Shown here in pieces: positions 5,659 to 14,015 of a stretch of 32,216 bases of DNA; position 1 is the first letter of the stretch; every line of letters starts with the position of its first letter. Both the position numbers and the translations under genes were made by a program. Under the pieces are notes generated by a model. That model was not told the DNA's origin and searched no databases. It saw only the letters and a list, made by a program, of their open reading frames with translations. The stretch covers positions 1 to 32,216 of IMG/VR virus record IMGVR_UViG_3300034062_002938, one strand, 5' to 3'. The DNA is from a virus.

Positions 5659-7875
5659 TTAGCGGACTTTGCTGATGTGCATGTAACTGTCGTATTGAGC
5701 GCCACCGATAACGGTAACGCTTAGACCACCGCCAACGACTTGCAGGCGTGGAATGATGGTCTGACCTGCCGTCATGGCAACCAAGGCGGTCAGGCTGTGT
5801 GTAACCACCGCATCGCCAGAATTGAGCGCCCACGGGTTAATGACCGAGCGCGCAACCGTGACGCCATCGGAACGAAACAGCGATAGGCGGCTAGTTGTGT
5901 GCGATGACGTTAGGCCCGCCATTGTTACATTAAGGGCAATCAGATAGGTGCCAGCGACCGCAGCAGTAAAGGTCGGCGAACTGTAAAGGTTTCCAACATC
6001 TACAACCTCGGTATCAAACGCAATATTTGCATCCGTGCTGTTGCCCGTAATTGCCGCCGAGGTTGTGTTGCGGCGAACATTAACGAACATGGATGCAGGT
6101 GTTGAGATGTCGCGATTGGTGCCGTTTGGAACAACCTCATGACCCACCACACCGTTAACGACTGTTTCAAAAACATCGTCTGCCGTTCTTTGGCTTATGG
6201 TTGTTGTGCCTGGCACATTGCCCCAAAGCGACAATTCAGCCGTTGCTGTTGCGGTGGCATTAAACGCGATTTTTTGCCCCTTGGCTGTTTGCACAGCAGC
6301 CGTCAAATTGGCATTAGTTGCCAAAACCGTGCAAAGGCCAACCTTCCATTTGTTGGCCACCGAAATAACCGCATCACATGGAACAGGCCCAGCGGAGTTG
6401 GCATAAGTGCCAATCCAAATTGCGCCTCGCGTTGTATCGCTTGATTGGCGGTCGAAGTAGAGCGGGAATGTAATGGCCCCGTTACCAACCGCACCCGCAC
6501 CTTCAGAGATTTGGATTTCAATGCCCGTGCCATACGCCCAGCTTCCGGCCATGATAACGTCGCCGCCAGTTAGGCCCATTGTCCGTGTTTCAAAGATATT
6601 CTTCTGACCGGCGCGCACTGTTGACGTCGTGGTGGAAACCCGCATCACGTTGCAATAGGTGTCACCGTAAGCCTCAGAGGCCGTGTTCCACATTGTCGTG
6701 ACGCCCATCGTGCGCGGACTATCGGTGATGGCTGTGTTGGTGTCATAAGCCACGCCAATTGCGCCAGACCAAGACACTGTAAGGCCGACAATGTTAGTGA
6801 TTACTTTAGTTACAGCAAACGTAAAGCCTTGCCCAAATCCAATGGTTTGACCGATGGATAAACCATCGACCGAACTTACCGTTACCGAAGTCGAGCTAGT
6901 CAAAATAGCCGCAGTCGTAAACGCAATTGCGCCAGATGAACCGCTGTTGATCTCATGCTCAGAGAACGAGTAATTAGGAATGAGGTTTTTGTTAAAGTAT
7001 TGCGCGTTGATGTTAGCGGCACGGCTTGCAAAGGCGTAATAAGCACCATTAACAAACTTGATGTCGCCGTCAAACTGGTTCTGGTTGTTTGTCCCAAACG
7101 CGGTTGGTGTGCGAATGCGCGTGTAGGTTGGTGGCAAAATGTTTCCACCAGCCGTGCGAATTTGACCGCGACCAACCGCACGAAACATGATGTCAATAAA
7201 AGCGCCCGTCGTGTAGTAATAGTTGGTCGCGGTCGCGGGGAACTCGACTATGACCACACCCAACGCACTGAGGCGCGCAAAGGCCGCTAGGTTGTCGGTG
7301 CCTGCAACTGTTGCCGTACTGTCCCCCACACAGCCTGCCCAACGTGCGTCTAAATTGCCTGAGTATTGGCGCTTCCAACGTCCACCGCCCGCGTCAACAA
7401 TAATTGTGACGCCATTGTCAGCGGTTGTGGTATCGGTCGCATCATAACGAAACGTGCCGCCGCTATCGCCTGCAAAATAGTTATTAACCAAAAACGCCTC
7501 ATCAGGACGCCCGCTCGCCCAAGTTGTTAGGCGAAGGTCAGCGATATTTGCCACGGTTTGCGCACCAGCGCCTGATGTGTTGATGGGGACGCCTTCCCAT
7601 GTCCGATCTAGCCCCGCCGCCTCGATACGAATATCATACGATTGCCCAGCCGATGCCCACCATTCGCGAGCGATAACGCCGCCTAGCGTGGTTGGCTCAC
7701 CCGCCGCATTGGTGGTTAGCACCGAGCCTAAAGATGTGGTAAGACTGTCATCGGAATAAACAGGTTTTGGCGTGGTTGTTCCGGGTTGGAAAAAGCTGAT
7801 GGTTGCGCCTGATACAGGATCGCCAGCAGCGTCGAATACAGGCCAAGCGCCGGGAACGAGAAGAAGACCAGCCAT
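5659..7875 (-). CDS. Tailspike / receptor-binding protein with P22-type head-binding domain
   Basis: The product has 738 residues. The N-terminal ~110 residues are a phage-head-binding domain with signature pieces VFDAAGDPVSGA, FFQPGTTTPKPVYSD, TTNAAGEPT and GQSYDIRIEA. A conserved neck follows (DLRLTTWASGRPDEAF, then GGGRWKRQY), then a long Ser/Thr/Asn/Gly-rich region of the kind that forms beta-helix or beta-sandwich trunks (~200-600). The last ~140 residues look like a C1q/TNF-like jelly roll (SPTFTAAVAGTYLIAL, LTALVAMTAGQTIIPRL, YDSYMHISKV). It would trimerise on the short tail and bind or degrade a surface polysaccharide. No catalytic residues can be assigned. AGGAG lies 8 nt upstream of the ATG. 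It is last in the virion block, as in P22. Confidence 0.88.
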   Translation of the reverse strand: MAGLLLVPGAWPVFDAAGDPVSGATISFFQPGTTTPKPVYSDDSLTTSLGSVLTTNAAGEPTTLGGVIAREWWASAGQSYDIRIEAAGLDRTWEGVPINTSGAGAQTVANIADLRLTTWASGRPDEAFLVNNYFAGDSGGTFRYDATDTTTADNGVTIIVDAGGGRWKRQYSGNLDARWAGCVGDSTATVAGTDNLAAFARLSALGVVIVEFPATATNYYYTTGAFIDIMFRAVGRGQIRTAGGNILPPTYTRIRTPTAFGTNNQNQFDGDIKFVNGAYYAFASRAANINAQYFNKNLIPNYSFSEHEINSGSSGAIAFTTAAILTSSTSVTVSSVDGLSIGQTIGFGQGFTFAVTKVITNIVGLTVSWSGAIGVAYDTNTAITDSPRTMGVTTMWNTASEAYGDTYCNVMRVSTTTSTVRAGQKNIFETRTMGLTGGDVIMAGSWAYGTGIEIQISEGAGAVGNGAITFPLYFDRQSSDTTRGAIWIGTYANSAGPVPCDAVISVANKWKVGLCTVLATNANLTAAVQTAKGQKIAFNATATATAELSLWGNVPGTTTISQRTADDVFETVVNGVVGHEVVPNGTNRDISTPASMFVNVRRNTTSAAITGNSTDANIAFDTEVVDVGNLYSSPTFTAAVAGTYLIALNVTMAGLTSSHTTSRLSLFRSDGVTVARSVINPWALNSGDAVVTHSLTALVAMTAGQTIIPRLQVVGGGLSVTVIGGAQYDSYMHISKVR

Positions 7876-7903
7876 GTGTTAGGCTCCTGAGAAAGAGGAT
7901 AGA

Positions 7904-8056
7904 GTGAAGCAAAAAATCATCCCACCACCGATGAGCGATGAAGAATACAATTTGCGCAGATGGCGAACGATGCGCAGAGCGTGGGCATATACCGCCTTGC
8001 TCACGTTTATTGCTCTTGTCTCAACGTGCGAACAATTAGGGTGCATGGGTTGTTAG
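7904..8056 (+). CDS. Candidate plus-strand small membrane protein (50 aa)
   Basis: The 177-nt gap between two minus-strand genes contains a plus-strand frame starting at GTG 7904 with AGAGGA just upstream and ending at TAG 8054-8056. It encodes 50 residues. A Pro-rich opening is followed by MSDEEYNLRRWRTMRRAW (basic) and a hydrophobic segment AYTALLTFIALVSTC, ending CEQLGCMGC. That gives a cytoplasmic basic region followed by one membrane segment with the positive-inside pattern. The four cysteines near the end are unusual. It is the only plus-strand coding candidate inside the late region, and its stop overlaps the end of the ejection-protein gene by 4 nt. A competing 55-codon minus-strand frame (7879-8046) lacks a good ribosome binding site. 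Confidence 0.45.
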   Translation: MKQKIIPPPMSDEEYNLRRWRTMRRAWAYTALLTFIALVSTCEQLGCMGC

Positions 8057-10116
8057 TATCCTTGTTGGCCAGCTTGGTTGCCAGCCCCAATTTGAGCGGC
8101 GCGCATTAACTGGTTAAAGACACTTGGAGCAGCATTTGGCCCGTAGATTTGTTCAAGGTAGGCCAAGACCTCATCAGTGCGTGAGCGGTCTGCCAAAGCC
8201 ATTGCAATGGCCTCAGCCTCAGAATCACGCATCCCAAGACCTTTAGCTGCAACTGTAATCATGGCAATTGGATTGCCACGAGCCGCTTGCAACAATTCAC
8301 CAGCCATTTGCATGTTAGATTGATCTTGTTGAAGTGGTGCCGTCTGCGATCCGCGCGCCGTGTCCATGAAATTAGCGTTGCGCATGGTTTCACGTTCCAT
8401 TGCCAAAGCACGAGCGTAGTCAGCCGAGCTTTCAGGCCCGACTAATGCAGCCAATCGGTTTTGTGGGTTTTGCGCCTGCATCCGACTGATGACGGTTAGA
8501 GGTCCGCTTTCTGTTTCGTTAGTGGCGGCAGACAACCTATCACGAGCAGCCAAGGCACCTAAGGAGCGTTCTTGTGGAAGCATCCCTGCGGTTTCTTGCA
8601 TAAACGCATTATTGCCAGAACCTTTTAAGATGTCATCGCCAATGCTCAGCGCATTAATTCGACGCGCATCTTGACCGAAAATTTCACGCGCTTGTGCGTA
8701 GCCTGGAGACTGCGGATCCGCGCCCTCACGCAATGCGTTAGAAATACCCGTGTAACCGCCAGCGGCGTCGTTATCGCCAGATCGACTCGCAACAGTGCCG
8801 CGCGAATCGAACACACGCTTAATGCGATCTAAAGCACCAACAGACAATTCAACTTGTCCTGGCTGGTCTAAAACGTCAGCCGGAAGCCTATTCAGCTCTG
8901 CCGCAACTTCAACTTCACCACGAAGAGAGGCGCGTCTTGCCGCTTCCGCCACCACAGCCCTAGCATCAGGAGAGCGCAGCATCGCCGATGTTTCGGGTTG
9001 CATCAAAACCTTATCGCCGCGCACAGAACCGTAATTCTGGCGAGCATTGGTGCGTTGTAGGTTTATCAAAGCTTCTTCAGCAACTGGCACCGAGCGCGGA
9101 TCCGATGAAATAAACCGATGCCCCGCTTGCGTTACCGCATCAGGCAAGCCGCTACGCACGTTTTCAGCATTTTGCGACATGAACTCACGAGCAGGAGTTT
9201 GACGCATACCAGCCGAACGAGCCAGAGCCCGCGTGTTTTGCCCGCCTAGATCGGCAATGGATGGTTCTGTCACACCAAGGCGGCGAGCCTCAGCTTGCGC
9301 CGTTCTCATTGTTTTCAGTGCTGTTGGAACATTTTGGCCCCTGTCACCACGAACGGCCCGCACGATTTCACGCTCTTCAAGCCCGGAAATGGGCGCTTTA
9401 GCTTTTGGTTTGCCGCGCATTTGTCGAGGCATAGCACGTTGAACGACTTGGCCCGCACGAGTTACACCGCCGCCCGTAACACGATTAACAACCGAACCGA
9501 CAGCCTCACCAGTCCGTCCGACCAATGCAGCAGCAGGAACCGACAAACCACCCAACGCCGCACCTGCCAAACCGCCTTGAGCCGCAGCAGGCGCACGATC
9601 CATAAAGCCACCTTCAGCCGTGCCAAAACCTGTCAAAGCGCCTTGGACGCCAGCACTACCCGCACCCGCAGCTATTTGACGTGCCATGTTTGCACCGCGA
9701 GCAGTAACGGCAATTTTATTGACTGGAGACGCAACCGCGCCCGTAACTTGTCCACCAACAAACGACACAGGCGCGCGTTGTTTTACAGACGCCTCTTGCT
9801 GTCTGTATCCTTTTTTGAGCCGTTCACCAAAAACAGGAATCATTCCAAGTGCTTCATCGGCTAAGCCAGCCGTAAAGCCACTTGTTGCACCAGCCAGACC
9901 GGAGCCAGTTACCTCACGAAGTTTAGGCGATAACTTCATGACTGGACCGACAATGGGAATGTTTTCTGCCATAGCTTCAAACGCGTTAAACTGACGTTTG
10001 GCCTTGCGAGGATTGCTTGCGGCATAGCTATTGGCCTCTGCAACCGCATCATCAGGGTTATTAGCCCGAACGTCAATTTTGCGGCCATCAGCTACTTGGA
10101 TTGTGTAAACTGGCAT
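8053..10116 (-). CDS. Large internal virion / DNA-ejection protein (P22 gp16 position)
   Basis: The product has 687 residues with the start in a TAATG overlap at 10116. A short N-terminal beta segment (MPVYTIQVADGRKIDVRANNP) resembles a fold seen at the start of many phage ejection proteins. Gly/Ala-rich, weakly hydrophobic stretches follow at ~90-215, of the kind able to insert in membranes (SGLAGATSGFTAGLADEALG, QIAAGAGSAGVQGALTGFG). The remainder is helical and charged. No lysozyme or transglycosylase motif was found. It is the last gene before the tailspike, the position of gp16 in P22, whose product leaves the virion and helps move DNA across the envelope. The role is inferred from order and composition. 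Confidence 0.68.
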   Translation of the reverse strand: MPVYTIQVADGRKIDVRANNPDDAVAEANSYAASNPRKAKRQFNAFEAMAENIPIVGPVMKLSPKLREVTGSGLAGATSGFTAGLADEALGMIPVFGERLKKGYRQQEASVKQRAPVSFVGGQVTGAVASPVNKIAVTARGANMARQIAAGAGSAGVQGALTGFGTAEGGFMDRAPAAAQGGLAGAALGGLSVPAAALVGRTGEAVGSVVNRVTGGGVTRAGQVVQRAMPRQMRGKPKAKAPISGLEEREIVRAVRGDRGQNVPTALKTMRTAQAEARRLGVTEPSIADLGGQNTRALARSAGMRQTPAREFMSQNAENVRSGLPDAVTQAGHRFISSDPRSVPVAEEALINLQRTNARQNYGSVRGDKVLMQPETSAMLRSPDARAVVAEAARRASLRGEVEVAAELNRLPADVLDQPGQVELSVGALDRIKRVFDSRGTVASRSGDNDAAGGYTGISNALREGADPQSPGYAQAREIFGQDARRINALSIGDDILKGSGNNAFMQETAGMLPQERSLGALAARDRLSAATNETESGPLTVISRMQAQNPQNRLAALVGPESSADYARALAMERETMRNANFMDTARGSQTAPLQQDQSNMQMAGELLQAARGNPIAMITVAAKGLGMRDSEAEAIAMALADRSRTDEVLAYLEQIYGPNAAPSVFNQLMRAAQIGAGNQAGQQGY

Positions 10117-10874
10117 TAGTCAGGCCTCACACCGAGAACGATTGCGCCGTTGTTTTTATTGCTGCTGGCTGGCTTGGCCATAGAATTGGTAGGCTGAGTT
10201 GGCGTTGACTGTTGACGCTGTTGCCGGAAGTCATAGCCTTTGCCTTGTGGCACCTTGCCAAAGTTAGGACGTGGAAACAGTTTAGGATATTCGCTCATCC
10301 AGAATGTAGAAAAATCACGACCCTTAGCGTCACGAGCATTAGGGCTTCCATAACGAGCAGTCCATTGATTGCGTGCGGCTTGGTTGGCAACAGCAAGTTG
10401 ATTGGCCCACTGAGATCCAATTAGAAATTCACGGTTAGCTTCTGGCGTTTGATTAGCGCCCGCCTGCAATGTTTGAAGAAACGCAATATCGCTGTTTGAT
10501 ATTGGTTTAAGCGCAGCGGCGTCGGCCAAAACACCCTCAGACGCAAACGCATCTAGGCGACGTTGAAACTTGGTGTTTTCTTTATCGCCAAGAAACGGCA
10601 TAACCGTCATGCCAATTGCGGCACCTGGGCCCGTGCGGCGGCGCGGTAATTCTGTTAACAATTGCGCCGCCTCAACCACTTGTGCAGGAGCGTTTGCCGC
10701 CCTTGCACGAACGGCAATCGTTTCATCAGCCGCAGCGGTGCCTAGCTTGCGCTGATAGGCTTGATCTCCGGCGCTTTGACCTGCACCTGTAGGCATGGCC
10801 CGCCGCCAAGATGTTCCGTCAAAAACTGCTGTTCCACCATTTTTCAGGGGGCGAGTGTCACCAACTTCCGGCAT
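10116..10874 (-). CDS. Internal virion / ejection-block protein (252 aa)
   Basis: The product has 252 residues. It opens with a short conserved-looking segment (VGDTRPLKNGGTAVFDGTSWRRA) that resembles the small N-terminal docking motifs of P22-like internal proteins. Helical Ala/Arg/Gln-rich regions and a low-complexity Gln/Pro/Ser C-terminus (QQRQQSTPTQPTNS) follow. The helical middle (GVLADAAALKPISNSDIAFLQ, then NREFLIGSQWANQLAVANQ) is reminiscent of phage proteins listed as structural or ejection. The gene overlaps the next one (TAATG) and follows another ejection-block gene by 11 nt. It sits in the P22 gp7/gp20 region. No enzymatic residues are visible. Confidence 0.6.
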   Translation of the reverse strand: MPEVGDTRPLKNGGTAVFDGTSWRRAMPTGAGQSAGDQAYQRKLGTAAADETIAVRARAANAPAQVVEAAQLLTELPRRRTGPGAAIGMTVMPFLGDKENTKFQRRLDAFASEGVLADAAALKPISNSDIAFLQTLQAGANQTPEANREFLIGSQWANQLAVANQAARNQWTARYGSPNARDAKGRDFSTFWMSEYPKLFPRPNFGKVPQGKGYDFRQQRQQSTPTQPTNSMAKPASSNKNNGAIVLGVRPD

Positions 10875-10885
10875 GTTCAGGCCTC

Positions 10886-12034
10886 CTAGTCTGCAAATTC
10901 ATCAGGCGACACTTCATCACCCAATTGAATTTTACCCGTCAAAATAGCGGATTTAATTGTTGCTTGATTGCGTGAGTTTGTGTTTTGAACGCTAATGTTC
11001 TGCCCGCGCCTTGCAGTTGCCGCGCCGACATTTTGCCCACGAATTGTAGCTCCGACTTGTGCGGAAGTGTTAGGGCTGACGTTTATACGAACCGGCGCGC
11101 CAATAGTCGTGCCAGCGTTCCCCGGCATAACGCCAATTGCTCTAAACGCATCGCCCGTGTCTTTGATTTCAGGTGGGCGATATTGTTCGTATGTTCCAGT
11201 GACGCGCACGGCTTCTTTAGTCGCCTCATCAGGATCACCCAAAGCAATCTGAACCCGCAAAGCGCGCCGCAGTTTTGGCGGGTCGTTGACGTAATCGTCC
11301 AGCTTGGTTGTAGAAAGATCAATGTTTAGGTCTTGCAATGTTTGCAAAACAGCGCCGGGTAATTGGTCATCAGGCAGGTTTATAAGCGCGCCAGAAATTA
11401 ACGCAATCTGTTGACGCCCCCTCTTTTCTTCTTCAGTCATGCGTTGACGGCGCAAATTGATGCGGTCGTTTAAGAAGGTGTCATCTCCACGAGCAGCAGC
11501 ATCTTCAATTTCAAAATCCAAGATTTCATCTTCAGTAGGCATTGCGCCTCGTGACATGGCGGTCGCCGTGTAGCTTGCACCCTCTTGACCTGTTGCCGGA
11601 TCAATAAAGGTTTCGCCCTGTGTCGGTTGGTTTAGTGGAGCGCCGCCAGTCATAGGTGCGATACCAGTCATGGGCATAACAGGTGCGGCTTGCCCTTGTG
11701 GCGCTTGCTCAGAAAGTTGACCAAGCACAGATGGCAAAACAGAATTGCCTTGAGCAGGCGTGCGATTAGGAAACATTGCATCACGAATGAAACCAGCACG
11801 ACTTGTGCCGCGCGTTGCCAACAATTGACGTTCACGCTCAGCCCGTAGTGCCTCTGCTTGCGTTTGACCGAACTCATATTCCTTCATTTGCATTTCACGC
11901 TGCTTCATATCCATTTCACGCTGAAGCATAGCGTTCTTGATGTTTTCTTGCTCACGTTTGCGAGCATCGCCACGGGGATCACCTAGAGCGTTTTGCGTTG
12001 CACCGTAGGCGTCGTAGAAGGCATTTACACTCAT
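10886..12034 (-). CDS. Coiled-coil internal virion / ejection protein (382 aa)
   Basis: The product has 382 residues. After an N-terminal segment (MSVNAFYDAYGATQNALGDPRGDA) comes a long, highly charged, Met/Gln/Glu-rich coiled coil (~28-75, with REMDMKQREMQMKEYEFG). A Pro/Ala/Gly/Gln linker and a mixed C-terminal half follow, with NTSAQVGATIRGQNVGAATARRGQ near the end. This extended coiled-coil plus low-complexity layout is common in podovirus ejection proteins that are threaded through the portal. It lies between two other ejection-block genes with very short spacers. I cannot assign it to P22 gp7 or gp20 specifically. Confidence 0.6.
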   Translation of the reverse strand: MSVNAFYDAYGATQNALGDPRGDARKREQENIKNAMLQREMDMKQREMQMKEYEFGQTQAEALRAERERQLLATRGTSRAGFIRDAMFPNRTPAQGNSVLPSVLGQLSEQAPQGQAAPVMPMTGIAPMTGGAPLNQPTQGETFIDPATGQEGASYTATAMSRGAMPTEDEILDFEIEDAAARGDDTFLNDRINLRRQRMTEEEKRGRQQIALISGALINLPDDQLPGAVLQTLQDLNIDLSTTKLDDYVNDPPKLRRALRVQIALGDPDEATKEAVRVTGTYEQYRPPEIKDTGDAFRAIGVMPGNAGTTIGAPVRINVSPNTSAQVGATIRGQNVGAATARRGQNISVQNTNSRNQATIKSAILTGKIQLGDEVSPDEFAD

Positions 12035-12043
12035 ATCATTCCC

Positions 12044-12973
12044 CTACATTTGTGGCCCGTAAACGCTACCGCGTGGTGCTTGATTTCGACCGCCGAACAT
12101 GCCCGATTGATTGCCGAACCAATTTAATGACCCGACAACCGAACCCGCCGCGCCCGCATTGGCATTTGCCCGCTGTTGATAACTTGAAGCCATAGCATTG
12201 GCGTTGGCTGTGCGTGCGTTTGCGTTGTTGCTTGCCATGTTTTGCCCGGCCGTTTGCAAGGCATTGTTAGCGCCAGTCGGTGTGCCTTCCAAGCCAGAAC
12301 GGAAGTTGTAGAAGGCGTTTTGCGTGTATTGCGTGGTGCGGTCCTGCAATGCCTTAATAGCCGAACTGTCAAGGCCCGCACCCTTGGCCGAGAATTGCGC
12401 GTTTACGTTCTGCGAGATAGGCGCATAATTGAGAAGCGCCCGATCTGCCGAAGCGTTAAAATCTGCCAAAGGATCGAACGGTTGTCCGCTTGCTTGGCCT
12501 TGGCCTTGCATTTGCTGTTGGGCAGGGGCTTGGAACAAGGGCAATTGACGGCCCTCGCCGCGTCCATGCGTATCGTAGTGGATTTGCCCGAAGTCCTCGA
12601 TACCGCCGTATTGCCCACCAGAGGCGTTATAGGCCGCTAACAGGTCAGGATTGTTGCGGACATACGCGCCATAGTCCATGCCACCCACATTGCCGCCGAA
12701 AACGCTTTGCTGGCCCATCATGTCGCTAGACTGAATGCCATAGGTGCGGTCTGCCATGCGACGGCGTGCAAGGTCCGATTGCTGGAATGGCAACAGGTCT
12801 TGACGGGTTTGGTCATACTGCCGACGCTGTTCAGCAATGGTTTGATCTGTTGCCGATTGCGCGGCTTGCGCCGAACGCTTGGCGGCTTGGCTTTGTTGGT
12901 TGGCGGAATAAATCCCACCCGCCGCCGAAGCCCCAGCCGCAATAGCCATAGCGGTCCCTGTAGCAATTGCCAT
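12044..12973 (-). CDS. Ejection-block protein with N-terminal hydrophobic segment and a PDLxAAY/HYxTHGxxEGR repeat unit
   Basis: The ATG at 12973 is in a TGATG overlap with the acetyltransferase gene. The product has 309 residues. A hydrophobic Ala/Gly segment at 1-22 is followed by a Gln/Ala/Arg-rich helix (~23-75). At ~100-144 there is one copy of a motif with NPDLLAAY and HYDTHGRGEGR. I know this motif from multi-repeat secreted bacterial proteins, where it recurs in tandem. The C-terminus is Asn/Ala/Gln/Gly-rich, ending in a low-complexity tail. The order and N-terminal segment fit a P22 gp7/gp14-like internal protein ejected into the envelope. The motif may contribute to adhesion or carbohydrate contact, but that is inference. 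Confidence 0.62.
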   Translation of the reverse strand: MAIATGTAMAIAAGASAAGGIYSANQQSQAAKRSAQAAQSATDQTIAEQRRQYDQTRQDLLPFQQSDLARRRMADRTYGIQSSDMMGQQSVFGGNVGGMDYGAYVRNNPDLLAAYNASGGQYGGIEDFGQIHYDTHGRGEGRQLPLFQAPAQQQMQGQGQASGQPFDPLADFNASADRALLNYAPISQNVNAQFSAKGAGLDSSAIKALQDRTTQYTQNAFYNFRSGLEGTPTGANNALQTAGQNMASNNANARTANANAMASSYQQRANANAGAAGSVVGSLNWFGNQSGMFGGRNQAPRGSVYGPQM

Positions 12974-13389
12974 CACGTCACCCTTTTAAAAAAGCCGCGC
13001 TCACTGACTTTGTAGCCCGCTTCGCGTAGTTTTGCCTCTGTTTTATCGTCATGATCTGCGCCCAAGGTAGACATCTGCACCCCGATTGCGCCGTTATCTT
13101 TTGCCCATGTCTCGAAAGCCTCTAGGAGCGCCATGCCTTCGCCCGCACCCCACCAAGCCAACTCAACCGCAATCTTATGTTCAGGTGCCGCCCACACTGG
13201 CCCCATAAAGCCGAATATGACCCCGCGCTCACCAACAAAGCACGAGCCGCCCTCGATTGCCTTCTCTAGCAAATCACACACGGCAATCTCTGACATGTCC
13301 ACCATGCTAGACCATGGCGACAAAGCCCAGAACTCAACAGCCACGGCCATCAGGCGAGGCAGGTCATCACTTGTTGCTTGTCTTATCAT
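12973..13389 (-). CDS. GNAT-family N-acetyltransferase inside the virion block
   Basis: The product has 138 residues, the size of a minimal GNAT domain. It begins IRQATSDDLPRLMAVAVEF (typical strand 1/helix 1). In the middle it shows strands with GVIFGFMGPVWA and IAVELAWWGAG, then an acetyl-CoA-loop-like GAGEGMALLEAFETWAKDNGA, and near the end EAKLREAGYKVSERGFFKRV, the usual GNAT C-terminal strand pattern. The loop lacks the usual Arg of Q/RxxGxG/A (WWGAGEG), a variation seen in phage GNATs. Both ends overlap neighbouring structural genes by a few bases, so it is co-expressed with the ejection and tail proteins. The substrate is unknown; a virion protein is plausible. Confidence 0.8.
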   Translation of the reverse strand: MIRQATSDDLPRLMAVAVEFWALSPWSSMVDMSEIAVCDLLEKAIEGGSCFVGERGVIFGFMGPVWAAPEHKIAVELAWWGAGEGMALLEAFETWAKDNGAIGVQMSTLGADHDDKTEAKLREAGYKVSERGFFKRVT

Positions 13390-14015
13390 GAAGCCTGTGC
13401 CGCCCTGAAATCAGCGAAAGCCGCTGTTACCGTGTTAGAACCAGAAGCCCGTGCGACCTGTAGCCGATAGGTCACGTTTCCCGTGATGCCCACCGTTGGC
13501 CTAGCCGCATCCAATGCCGCTTGGTCATCGATCTGGATTGAAACATCACCCGCGCCCGCATTTAGGCCAGTCCATGTGTCAGTGTATAAGTCGTTGATAG
13601 GCCCGCCGCTTGTGAGCTGCTCAGTAATCCAAAAGTCACCAAAGAACGTTGATAGGCCCGTTATCTCTGTTTGCGGGTAAACCGCATAAAGCGCCGTGGT
13701 ATCAAACCGCAATGTTCCTGCCGTGACACCAATTAAAGGGACTGTGGCAATAGTTACCCGCGTGGCAGACGTGCAATCAAATTGCTGATTGACCACCCCG
13801 CCAGATGCAAAGCCAGAGCCCGCACTTGTTGCTGTTGCCGCAGCCGTTGCCGCTTGACTGGCAGATGCCGCCGCCGCACTAGCCGCCACTTGTGCTTGCT
13901 CTTGCGCCGCACCTGTTGCCACAACGTTCAATTGCCACCAGCGCGCAAAGTCAGCCGATACCGTGCCATCAGCGTTTTGCAATCGCATATTTTTAGGCAA
14001 CGGGGGAACAGCCAC
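13386..14015 (-). CDS. Tail protein in the needle (gp26) slot: Ala-rich coiled coil plus beta domain
   Basis: The GTG at 14015 is supported by GAGG 7 nt upstream and overlaps the gp10-like stop (TAGTG). The product has 209 residues. A short N-terminus (VPPLPKNMRLQNADGTVSADFARWW) leads to a pure Ala/Ser/Thr/Gln helix (~34-65, AAQEQAQVAASAAAASAS), probably a trimeric coiled coil. A ~140-residue beta-rich domain follows (DCTSATRVTIATVPLIGV, VTYRLQVARASGSNTV). It lies directly after the gp10-like hub gene, where P22 encodes its needle gp26. Needles in some relatives have a coiled-coil shaft and a beta knob, so the layout fits. The assignment is by position and shape only. Confidence 0.55.
   Translation of the reverse strand: MAVPPLPKNMRLQNADGTVSADFARWWQLNVVATGAAQEQAQVAASAAAASASQAATAAATATSAGSGFASGGVVNQQFDCTSATRVTIATVPLIGVTAGTLRFDTTALYAVYPQTEITGLSTFFGDFWITEQLTSGGPINDLYTDTWTGLNAGAGDVSIQIDDQAALDAARPTVGITGNVTYRLQVARASGSNTVTAAFADFRAAQAS

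Noticed and set aside
7879-8046. 55-codon minus-strand frame in the gap before the tailspike
   Set aside because: It ends close to the tailspike start, but the nearest Shine-Dalgarno-like AAGGA is too far from its ATG and the composition is not protein-like. The opposite-strand candidate has a better start signal.
9295-9864. 189-codon plus-strand frame antisense to the large ejection protein
   Set aside because: The Arg/Ser/Thr/Asn-rich nonsense-like composition is typical of an antisense shadow; the minus-strand gene has clear domain character and coupled ends.
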